Shown here in pieces: positions 1 through 6,821 of a DNA stretch of 15,237 nt; within the stretch, counting starts at the first letter, position 1; the number at the start of each line of letters is the position of its first letter. The notes below the pieces were generated by a model. It saw only the letters and a list, made by a program, of their open reading frames with translations, was not told the origin of the DNA and did not search any database. Both the position numbers and the translations under genes were made by a program. This DNA comes from Fidelibacterota bacterium (GTDB lineage: Bacteria; Marinisomatota; SORT01). Location: NCBI GenBank assembly GCA_022563775.1, contig JADFMS010000035.1, forward strand, positions 1 through 15,237. Reading direction: 5' to 3'.

Positions 1-1970
1 TGGTCGGTACTGATAGAAATTTTGTTGAAATCCGAACTCGGCGAAATAGTCAGCGGACCGCCGCGTGTACGGTTTTTATTCATAGTAGCCGGGCTGAAGA
101 AAGAGTCGAAATCAAGGTTCCAATAATTCAGAAATTGTACGCTACTGAAGAGGAAATATCCTTCGCCGTATTTATTCCCGTCAAAATCCCAGTTTCTGAA
201 CGTCGCCACCGCAAAGAACTTACTTCTAAAAACAGTGCCCGGATCAAAGTCCTGCCATCCTGTCGTAATATGCCAGTTATACTGATCCGCGTTCCATTGG
301 AATCCAAGGTTGTTTACATCATACCCGGGTGAAATGACGCCGAAACCGGAGTTAAATACCACGTCCCCTTTCTGCTTATTTATATATACCCTGCCTCCCA
401 TTCCGGTCATTGAATTGGCTGAGGAATCGACAGATATATGATCGACGTCCGGTCTCTGAAAGTAGTGCGGGCTTGAACGCTGGATATCGGTGATTACGCT
501 CTCGTTACCGTTTATCCTGCTTCCGCCTATCCAACCGGTCATGACATATTTCCTATCGGAATCAAGGGTTAACCAGCCGTCAACGCCGCCCATAAAAGCG
601 CTGCTCGCAAGTGACCGTTCGAGGTTACCCGTTCGTAAGTCTTGCACCGAACCTGTCCCTATTATTCCAAGTCCATACCTTCCTTCCTTAAATTCTCGCT
701 GAGTCCTGATAACCGAGTAGTTCGACAGCGGTTCCACTTCTTCTGTTGACTTGACACCATTGAACTCAAGGTCAGCGAATTCACGCGCCGTAATTGCGTT
801 GATTACGCCGATTGACCATTCCGGAGTCAATTTACCAGAAATTTTCAGTGCGGTAATAATAGTCGAGCCGGAAGGAATCGAACTGTAGTCATAATCCTGA
901 CCCGGACTGACCTGCGGAGTTCGCCCTATCCGTCTTGTATAAAACGGGTTCGGATCGCCGTAATTAAAGTTCCAGTTATCGTTGACACCGCCTCGTCCGA
1001 AATCGAAAATATTCGAACCTTCGATAAAGAAGGGTCGTTTTTCAGGGAAGAAGGTTTCAAAATCGGAAAGATTCACAACAGCCGGGTCGACTTCAACTTG
1101 CCCGAAATCAGGATTGAACGTTGCGTTAAGCGTTATACTACTGGTCAAATTCATTTTAAGATCGAATCCCAATTGACTGAACAGTTTGCTTCCATCGTTG
1201 AAAGGGTTTCCGGATTCCGGCTGTATAAATTCGTTTCTGCTTGCGAAATACGGTAAAAATTCAATATTCCTCGGTTGTTTTATATTTTGAATTCCGTTCA
1301 TATGAGCAAACCAGGAAGCCTGCCCGGCTGCGTCCTTCGGGATCATCACATACTCTATGCGTTCATTACGACGCTCTATCCGTCGAATAAAGTTTACTCC
1401 CCAGGTGTGGACTTCCTTTTCCGGAAATTTCAGCTGAGAATAAGGAATCCTCATTTCGACACTCCATCCATGTTCGTCCAGCGACGTGGCGCTTTCCCAT
1501 ACGCCATCCCAGGAATCATCAGACGAATCATCATTATAAAGAATACCATCCCTGATAGCGCCGGCGGCCGAAACTCTGAAAAAGAATCCTGTCCTGTGAT
1601 CAAGCCAGGGATCAACCTGGAACTCAAACTGGTCAGAAGAAACGCTTTCGTCTCTGCGGGCTAAACGTCTTACGACCGAATCAGGCGATGAATCGTATAG
1701 CCTTGCCGCTATGTAGAGTGCTTCGTCGTCGTATGCCGCCCATACTTCTGTTCTCTGCGAAGGCGTATTCCCCTCGATCGGGTCCCGTTGAGTAAATCCC
1801 GACACACCCTCCTTTTGCCAGATACTTTCTCTGAGAAATCCGTCTATTCTTATATTTTCGTTTAGCCTGTGTGCTTCAACCTCTTTTGACGGATGATTTT
1901 CATTGTTCGATGACTGCGCGAAAATATTTGAGACCACCAAAAAGTATGTAAGTAACACGATAAACTTCAT
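1..1970 (-). CDS. DUF5916 family secreted/outer-membrane protein with N-terminal CBM9-like domain (partial, 3' end beyond window)
   Basis: The frame is open from the ATG at 1970 to the window edge, giving about 656 residues with no stop, so the C-terminus is missing. Residues 1-18 form a signal peptide (KFIVLLTYFLVVSNIFA, then QSS). Residues about 35-220 resemble the CBM9-like sugar-binding fold that precedes DUF5916: IRIDGFLRESIWQ, then TEVWAAYDDEALYIAARLYD. From about residue 235 the DUF5916 region follows, with its characteristic stretch FNPDFGQVEVDPAVVNLS (285-302) and FFPEKRPFFIEG (307-318), then alternating aromatic and polar strands as in an outer-membrane beta-barrel. The family is common in Bacteroidota, Gemmatimonadota and relatives; its biochemical role is unknown. 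GGA lies about six bases before the ATG. It is separated from motB by a terminator and a 128-bp gap, so it is its own transcription unit and not obviously linked to motility. Confidence 0.85.
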   Translation of the reverse strand, partial: MKFIVLLTYFLVVSNIFAQSSNNENHPSKEVEAHRLNENIRIDGFLRESIWQKEGVSGFTQRDPIEGNTPSQRTEVWAAYDDEALYIAARLYDSSPDSVVRRLARRDESVSSDQFEFQVDPWLDHRTGFFFRVSAAGAIRDGILYNDDSSDDSWDGVWESATSLDEHGWSVEMRIPYSQLKFPEKEVHTWGVNFIRRIERRNERIEYVMIPKDAAGQASWFAHMNGIQNIKQPRNIEFLPYFASRNEFIQPESGNPFNDGSKLFSQLGFDLKMNLTSSITLNATFNPDFGQVEVDPAVVNLSDFETFFPEKRPFFIEGSNIFDFGRGGVNDNWNFNYGDPNPFYTRRIGRTPQVSPGQDYDYSSIPSGSTIITALKISGKLTPEWSIGVINAITAREFADLEFNGVKSTEEVEPLSNYSVIRTQREFKEGRYGLGIIGTGSVQDLRTGNLERSLASSAFMGGVDGWLTLDSDRKYVMTGWIGGSRINGNESVITDIQRSSPHYFQRPDVDHISVDSSANSMTGMGGRVYINKQKGDVVFNSGFGVISPGYDVNNLGFQWNADQYNWHITTGWQDFDPGTVFRSKFFAVATFRNWDFDGNKYGEGYFLFSSVQFLNYWNLDFDSFFSPATMNKNRTRGGPLTISPSSDFNKISISTD

Positions 1971-2006
1971 GTTCGATCCAATATGTTTAGCTGTTTATTT
2001 ATATTG

Positions 2007-2034
2007 ACTCTAACAAACCGCTGAAGGTTGTCAA
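2007..2034 (-). promoter_or_regulatory. Candidate sigma-70-type promoter for the DUF5916 gene
   Basis: On the minus strand a perfect -35 TTGACA (2034-2029) is followed after 16 bp by TAGAGT (2012-2007), a 4/6 match to TATAAT. It lies about 35 bp before the ATG at 1970. The -35 is part of an inverted repeat ATTGAC (2035-2030) / GTCAAT (2008-2003) with a 21-bp loop, which could be an operator. An alternative -10, TATAAA, lies further downstream but its spacing to TTGACA is too long (25 bp). The assignment is tentative because the -10 is weak. Confidence 0.35.
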
Positions 2035-2050
2035 TTATTATTTATATACG

Positions 2051-2081
2051 AAAAAAGACCCTGACTGTTTCAGATCTTTTT
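2051..2081 (-). terminator. Rho-independent terminator after motB
   Basis: Read on the minus strand, AAAAAGATCTGA pairs with TCAGGGTCTTTTT (12 pairs counting one G-T wobble, with one bulged G) around the loop AACAG, and the 3' arm runs into a T6 tract. It begins 17 bp after the motB stop and closes the chemotaxis-motor operon. The A-rich 5' arm means it could also act on the opposite strand, but no gene is seen there. Confidence 0.7.
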
Positions 2082-2098
2082 AAATGAGATGCTAAATC

Positions 2099-2785
2099 TT
2101 ACCTTGCCAGGAAAATTATCTCTACTCTGCGGTTCTCTGCCCTGTTTTCCGGAATCGGTTCGCCAAATTCGTTAAGGTTTGGAGCTTTGGATTTTGTGTC
2201 TGCGTATCCGGCAGCGAACAACTTTTCAGACGAAACGCCCTTGTCGATCAAATACCTTACAACACGGGATGCTCTGGCAGTGGAGAGCTCCCAATTTGAC
2301 GGGAACTCATCTGATGATATAGGGATGTCATCTGTGTGACCTTCTATTGCCACACTATAAGGTAATTCCTGCATGACCCAAGCAAGCCCATCCAAAACCG
2401 GTTGTATCTCCTTTTGGATTTTTGCCTCGCCGGACCTGAACAGGGTATTTCCTCTAAAAGTGACTGAAACTCCGATGGGAATTAATTCTACATTGACCTT
2501 TGAAGCAAATGAAGACCTGCCCACAAGATCATTTATCATCCTGTAAACAGTCATTAAATCCACTTTTTGACCCTTTTCAGGTTTGCCGTATGCGCCTGAT
2601 AGTGATTGAGCGACTCTTTCGAATCGAAGCGGATCAACTTTCGATATCGCAGCGATGAGTATAAAAAATGTCAATATCAGCGTGACCAGGTCGCTATAAG
2701 TTATGAGCCAATCATCTCCGTCGTCCGTATCAACGGCTCTCCGTACACTTTTTCCCGAAATTCCCTTCATTACATGACGCATCAT
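2099..2785 (-). CDS. motB: Flagellar motor stator protein MotB
   Basis: 228-residue stator subunit that anchors the MotA/MotB ion channel to peptidoglycan. A short cytoplasmic N-terminus leads to one membrane span (about 27-48) that carries the ion-binding aspartate D32 in WLITYSDLVTLI. A plug/linker region follows, then an OmpA-like peptidoglycan-binding domain (about 110-226) with VAIEGHTDD (145-153), NWELSTARASRVVRYL and the terminal signature NRAENRRVEI. The ATG overlaps the motA stop by one base (TAATG), and GAGG inside the end of motA serves as ribosome-binding site, so the two are translationally coupled. A second ATG follows directly and could also be used. It is the last gene of the operon. 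Whether the motor uses H+ or Na+ cannot be decided from sequence alone. Confidence 0.93.
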   Translation of the reverse strand: MMRHVMKGISGKSVRRAVDTDDGDDWLITYSDLVTLILTFFILIAAISKVDPLRFERVAQSLSGAYGKPEKGQKVDLMTVYRMINDLVGRSSFASKVNVELIPIGVSVTFRGNTLFRSGEAKIQKEIQPVLDGLAWVMQELPYSVAIEGHTDDIPISSDEFPSNWELSTARASRVVRYLIDKGVSSEKLFAAGYADTKSKAPNLNEFGEPIPENRAENRRVEIIFLAR

Positions 2786-3600
2786 TAGACCGCCTCACGT
2801 ACCTGCTGTTTTTGAACCTTGAAATCATCCCGGTTCGGTACCACTCTTTTAGATGGCTTAATAAAAGAATTCATATAATCCTGCACTTTTGCCGGATGCC
2901 AGCCCTCGCTGATCATTTTGACGCTGTCGATGATCATTCCCATCATCATAACTTCTTCTTCAGTCCTTGTTGAAAGCTTGACCGCTATAGGTTTGAATAT
3001 CAAATTTGAGAGTAGTACGCCATAAAAAGTCGTAATTAAAGCCACCGACATCCCGGAACCGATATTGTCCATAGATTCCAACGTCATGTTGCTCAATAAA
3101 ATAATTAGCCCGATAAGTGTGCCGATCATACCAAACGCGGGAGCATATTTTGCCATTGCTTTGAGGATATCTGCTTCTTTTATTTCGCGTTCCGCCCTGA
3201 AGTAAACTCGTTCTTTTAATATATCGTTGATTTCATTTAAGGAATATCCATCTGCCAACATCTGAATCCCATCAGCCAAGAACAGATTCTTGATTCCCTT
3301 GACCTCTTTTTCTAACGCTAATCTGCCCCCTTTCCGGGCGTTCAAAACAAGACTCATTACCTGCTGGATATAATCTTCTACTCTCGGGGGTTCCTTTCGG
3401 AGGACAATATAAAATGACCTGAACACTCCCATCACATCAGTAAACGGATAGCTTAAAAACGATGACGCTGCTGTTCCTCCAACTACTATCAATATTCCGG
3501 CCGGATTATAGAATACTCTCCAGTCCTGTGTTTCGAGATAAATTGCTCCTACAACAAGACCGATTCCCAATACGATTCCTAATACGGTTGATTTATTCAT
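2785..3600 (-). CDS. motA: Flagellar motor stator protein MotA
   Basis: 271-residue inner-membrane subunit with four predicted spans (about 4-22, 33-51, 155-171, 180-204). The cytoplasmic loop carries the conserved charged residues that contact FliG in the RKGGRLALEKE segment (R89, K90, E97). The conserved prolines are present at P153 (YAPAFGMIGT) and P204 (IFKPIAVKL). The spans IGTLIGLIILLSNM and VALITTFYGVLLSNLIF resemble the PomA/MotP branch more than enteric MotA, including threonines at T161 and T190/T191, but this does not prove Na+ use. The start lies 12 bp after the HD-GYP gene and has almost no Shine-Dalgarno sequence, suggesting translational coupling to the upstream gene. The stop overlaps the motB start. 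Confidence 0.93.
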   Translation of the reverse strand: MNKSTVLGIVLGIGLVVGAIYLETQDWRVFYNPAGILIVVGGTAASSFLSYPFTDVMGVFRSFYIVLRKEPPRVEDYIQQVMSLVLNARKGGRLALEKEVKGIKNLFLADGIQMLADGYSLNEINDILKERVYFRAEREIKEADILKAMAKYAPAFGMIGTLIGLIILLSNMTLESMDNIGSGMSVALITTFYGVLLSNLIFKPIAVKLSTRTEEEVMMMGMIIDSVKMISEGWHPAKVQDYMNSFIKPSKRVVPNRDDFKVQKQQVREAV

Positions 3601-3612
3601 ATTATCAGTTGT

Positions 3613-4695
3613 TCATATAATAGATACTATCTCTATGTTGTCCGCTATTCCGTCTTGTGAAGTATCGATCTCCTCGGAATTTTCTATCTTGTTACCGTCT
3701 TTATCGGCAAGTAATTTTATGACAGGCCGATTAAGTATCTCGGAGTTATTCCTTAATATAATTCCGGTTTCTCCCGTGTTTAGCTTAACAAGACTTCCCG
3801 TTGGATAGTTCACCACACAGTTCTTCAGTAAACTCAATATTTTGGGCTCAAATTTTCCCTCAGATTCTTTAAAAATGATCTTAAGGGCGGTATCATTGTT
3901 GAATCGTTTTCTATACACACGGTCTGAAGTCAAAGCATCGTATGTATCGATCAGAGAAACTATTTTCGAGTATAGATGCATTCGCTCGCCGGCTATGCCC
4001 TCAGGATATCCTAATCCGTCAAAACGTTCATGATGCTGATATGCGACGATTGCAATTTTGGGGCTGACATTTGCATCATTTAACAGGAATGAAAATCCTT
4101 CATTTGTATGGCTCTTAACTAACTCAAATTCCTCGTCTGTCAATGAGGAATCCTTAGATAATATCTCAAATGGTATGTGCATTTTACCAATATCATGAAG
4201 TATCGCCGCTTTAGCCAGTTCTCTGAGCTCCATACCGTTGAGACCTGCCTTAACACCGAGTACGAGGGCAAGAACGCTTACATTTACAGAGTGCTGAAAA
4301 GTATAATCATCATGTGTCTTGAGACTATACAAATCTATCATCAAATTATCGTTACCCGTAATGTCGTCGATGATGCTGTTTGTGATATTTTCTATGCCGT
4401 TTTTCAGCCCAATATATCTTGCCTGCCCGTTTCCCTCCATCGAAGATTTAAATAGCGATTTCACTTGAGAGATGGCGAAAGTTCTGGTAGATTCCTGGAT
4501 TATATCCCTCACGTCCACATCATCATCAAAATCATCTGAGATAAAAATTGAATAATAACCAAACTCTTTGAGCCGATTGATATACTTGTCAGTAAGCTCG
4601 ACGCCCCTTCCCAATAATACCCTGCCGTCGCCCGAGTAGAGTGTTTTTCCCAGCTTGGCTCCTGTTTCTATCTTATCCAACGATTCGATATGCAC
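3613..4695 (-). CDS. HD-GYP domain cyclic-di-GMP phosphodiesterase
   Basis: 360 residues, starting at GTG (4695) with AAGGAG six bases upstream. The N-terminal part (1-110) resembles the DUF3391-like region found before stand-alone HD-GYP domains (GDGRVLLGRGVELTDKYINRL). The HD-GYP core (about 120-295) has its ligands intact: H135 (QHSVNVS), HD at 167-168 (ILHDIGK), H196, HH at 221-222, the GYP motif DGLGYP at 226-231, and D250/D253 (LIDTYDALTSDRVYRKRF). The family hydrolyses c-di-GMP to pGpG or GMP, so activity is expected. There is no receiver domain or membrane segment. The C-terminal 65 residues form a small beta-rich tail. It sits between cheZ and motA with gaps of only about 12 bp on each side, which points to c-di-GMP control of the motor. 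Confidence 0.9.
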   Translation of the reverse strand: MHIESLDKIETGAKLGKTLYSGDGRVLLGRGVELTDKYINRLKEFGYYSIFISDDFDDDVDVRDIIQESTRTFAISQVKSLFKSSMEGNGQARYIGLKNGIENITNSIIDDITGNDNLMIDLYSLKTHDDYTFQHSVNVSVLALVLGVKAGLNGMELRELAKAAILHDIGKMHIPFEILSKDSSLTDEEFELVKSHTNEGFSFLLNDANVSPKIAIVAYQHHERFDGLGYPEGIAGERMHLYSKIVSLIDTYDALTSDRVYRKRFNNDTALKIIFKESEGKFEPKILSLLKNCVVNYPTGSLVKLNTGETGIILRNNSEILNRPVIKLLADKDGNKIENSEEIDTSQDGIADNIEIVSII

Positions 4696-4707
4696 AATAA
4701 ACTCCTT

Positions 4708-5295
4708 TTATTCCTTGGCGTTCACGATCTTGTCAACCATTTCCTGCCTTTCCTCTGAATCAGAGTATTCCGCTTCAGGATCAAAATGATCCTTTTTTTC
4801 CGATACCTCTACTTTTGTGACTCCGCTCAACGCAGAGAGCAGTGTGTTCAGCCTGTTTTCTACGTCTTCGATCAGTGATGTTATAAACCCTATTCTTTGA
4901 GATGTGATATCCTGAAATTGTAGCGACTCCATTATCATATAGACGTCATTCAGGTCGTCGTTTATTGTTTTATCAAGCTTATCCAGGGTATCGGTTACCG
5001 AGTCATCTTTCCCCCTACCTTTGAGATGTTCCTTAGTACTTGCAATAGTTTCAAGAGCGTCGGTGTCCCGTTCCGCCATGTTTTCTAATTTATCAAGGAT
5101 CTGGTTTGTGGCTAATTCTGTCTGTTTCGAAATTTTAGTGAGATGGTCCGCAGCCACAGGGATGTTCTTGGTACTCTCCTTGATAGGTTGAGATATAATT
5201 TCAAGAGATTCAAACATTCCCGTTATATTCGTGGATAACTCGTCTATGTTATCCTTGATTTTATCCAACCATTTTTGATCGCTGTTATCGCTCAT
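4708..5295 (-). CDS. cheZ: CheY-phosphate phosphatase CheZ
   Basis: 195 residues, almost all helical and acidic, with a long coiled hairpin predicted. The diagnostic motif SLQFQDITSQRI (125-135) aligns with enteric CheZ QDFQDLTGQ, in which D143 and Q147 act on CheY; here these are D129 and Q133. The family speeds hydrolysis of phospho-CheY. The C-terminal tail (EERQEMVDKIVNAKE) lacks the DDLLDSLGF-like peptide that enteric CheZ uses to grip CheY, so binding may differ. AAGGAG lies six bases before the ATG. It is 21 bp downstream of cheY, as expected for a functional pair. Confidence 0.88.
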   Translation of the reverse strand: MSDNSDQKWLDKIKDNIDELSTNITGMFESLEIISQPIKESTKNIPVAADHLTKISKQTELATNQILDKLENMAERDTDALETIASTKEHLKGRGKDDSVTDTLDKLDKTINDDLNDVYMIMESLQFQDITSQRIGFITSLIEDVENRLNTLLSALSGVTKVEVSEKKDHFDPEAEYSDSEERQEMVDKIVNAKE

Positions 5296-5316
5296 TTCAG
5301 TCTCCTTGAATAATTC

Positions 5317-5682
5317 TTAAATAATACTGTCAATCTTCTCTTTTAATACTTTCGGAGTGAATGGCTTGACAATATAACTGTTTGCACCGGCCTGCAAAGC
5401 TTCCTTGACATCATTCTCAGCACTGCGCGTTGTTACCATCAGGACGGGCATATCATCATAGTCTCCGCTGCTCCGCAGCGATTTGACAAAATCCAATCCG
5501 GACATACCGGGCATATTCCAGTCTGTAACTATTAGATCAAATTCGGCAGCACTGAGTTTTGCTAATGCCTCCTGACCGTTTTCAGCTTCTTCTGTCTCAC
5601 TAAATCCTATTCTTTTTAACGTGTTTGAAACTATTCTCCTCATCGTTGGAGAATCGTCCACAACTAATACTTTAACTGCCAT
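5317..5682 (-). CDS. cheY: Chemotaxis response regulator CheY
   Basis: 121-residue single receiver domain. The acidic pair is D9/D10 (VVDDSPTMRR), the phosphoacceptor is D54 in VTDWNMPG, the switch threonine is T84 (LMVTTRS), and the lysine is K106 (VKPFT). The TDWNMPG stretch and the VKPFTPKVLKEKI tail match enteric CheY very closely, so this is the better candidate of the two receivers in the operon for the FliM-binding output. AGAGG stands seven bases before the ATG. It lies 20 bp after cheB and 21 bp before cheZ. Confidence 0.9.
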   Translation of the reverse strand: MAVKVLVVDDSPTMRRIVSNTLKRIGFSETEEAENGQEALAKLSAAEFDLIVTDWNMPGMSGLDFVKSLRSSGDYDDMPVLMVTTRSAENDVKEALQAGANSYIVKPFTPKVLKEKIDSII

Positions 5683-5702
5683 CTTTTAACCTCTTAACTT
5701 TA

Positions 5703-6758
5703 TTATTGACTCACGTAATCGATTATAGCCTCTGCTATTCCATCAGCTCCTATTACTCTGTCAGCAATCCCTGCATCTACTACCGCCCTTGGCATGCCGT
5801 AAACAACACAGCTATCTTCATCTTCAGCCAGTACTTTTCCATTTTTCCGATAAACCTCTTTTGAGCCTATCAGTCCGTCTTTTCCCATACCTGTCATAAT
5901 AACGCTCAGCGTCTGAGAGCCGTAGATATCCACTACAGAATTCAACATCACGTCTACGGACGGTTTGTGTGGTGTATCCGACGGTTTATCAGTTAGGACA
6001 ACGTGCAGATTTGAGTGGTTTTTCTTGAGAAGCATATGTAATCCCCCGGGAGCTATATATGCGCATCCCGGACGAATCACTTCGCCATGCTCAGCCTCCT
6101 TGACCTTTATTTCGCTCATGCTGTCAAGTCTCTCTGCAAGGGATTTTGTAAATTTGGGAGGCATATGCTGTACTATCATAACCGGTCTGGGGAAATTTCT
6201 TGGTAATCGTGGTAGGACCTCCTGAAGCGTCCTCGGTCCGCCGGTGGAGATACCTATAGTCACAAATCGAATTTTCCTCCCTACCGATTCTGAGTTCATC
6301 TTAAGAACATGTAGTGATTTTCTTTGAAGTGAGAAGTTCTTTAATATACTCTTTTTCCGGGATCCGATACTCCTTATTTTTTCGACGAGTGAATCTCTTA
6401 TTTTTATTATGTCGAGAGACACATATGATAGTGATTTGGGGATAAAATCCACAGCCCCTAACTCGAGAGCTTTTATCGTCTCTTTCGCCCCTTCCGTTGA
6501 CAATGAACTTATCATTATAATCGGAGTCGGATATTCTGACATTATTCTTTCAAGGACTTCAAGTCCCGATATTCCGGGCATCTCGATATCAAGAGTCACT
6601 ACGTCCGGTTTCAGCTCGAGTATGCTCTCTATCGCATCTTCGCCGTTTGAAGCTGTTGCGACAATCTCAAAATCCGGTTCATCTTCCAGCATCATTGTAA
6701 TCGCACGCCGCATAAAAGCTGAGTCATCCACTACGATTATCCTTATTTTCCGAGCCAA
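5703..6758 (-). CDS. cheB: Receptor glutamate methylesterase/deamidase CheB
   Basis: 351 residues: receiver domain (1-125; D11/D12, phosphorylated D57 in TLDIEMPG, K108), a linker, then the methylesterase domain (about 160-350). The catalytic triad is visible: S171 (GISTGGP), H198 (VQHMP), D294 (MTGMGKDG). It removes methyl groups from receptor glutamates and is activated by CheA. The start is TTG at 6758, preceded by GGGG five bases upstream. An ATG at 6762 lies in another frame. The 62-bp gap to cheA is the largest inside the operon. Confidence 0.93.
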   Translation of the reverse strand: MARKIRIIVVDDSAFMRRAITMMLEDEPDFEIVATASNGEDAIESILELKPDVVTLDIEMPGISGLEVLERIMSEYPTPIIMISSLSTEGAKETIKALELGAVDFIPKSLSYVSLDIIKIRDSLVEKIRSIGSRKKSILKNFSLQRKSLHVLKMNSESVGRKIRFVTIGISTGGPRTLQEVLPRLPRNFPRPVMIVQHMPPKFTKSLAERLDSMSEIKVKEAEHGEVIRPGCAYIAPGGLHMLLKKNHSNLHVVLTDKPSDTPHKPSVDVMLNSVVDIYGSQTLSVIMTGMGKDGLIGSKEVYRKNGKVLAEDEDSCVVYGMPRAVVDAGIADRVIGADGIAEAIIDYVSQ

Positions 6759-6821
6759 TCATTCCCCTTTACAACCTTGATTTTATTCGTTTTTTTTATG
6801 TTCAACTTAAATTATTCTCCG

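Noticed and set aside
1275..1664. Plus-strand open frame of 129 codons
   Set aside because: It is antisense to the DUF5916 gene, whose family motifs are clear in the opposite frame; the plus product has no recognisable motif.
6760..6762. ATG as start of cheB
   Set aside because: It is in a different frame from the CheB protein; the in-frame TTG at 6758 with GGGG upstream gives the family N-terminus.
6759..6821. Internal promoter between cheA and cheB (TTGAAC and TAAAAT)
   Set aside because: The two elements are only 14 bp apart, too close for a sigma-70 promoter; the A-rich gap alone can produce such matches.
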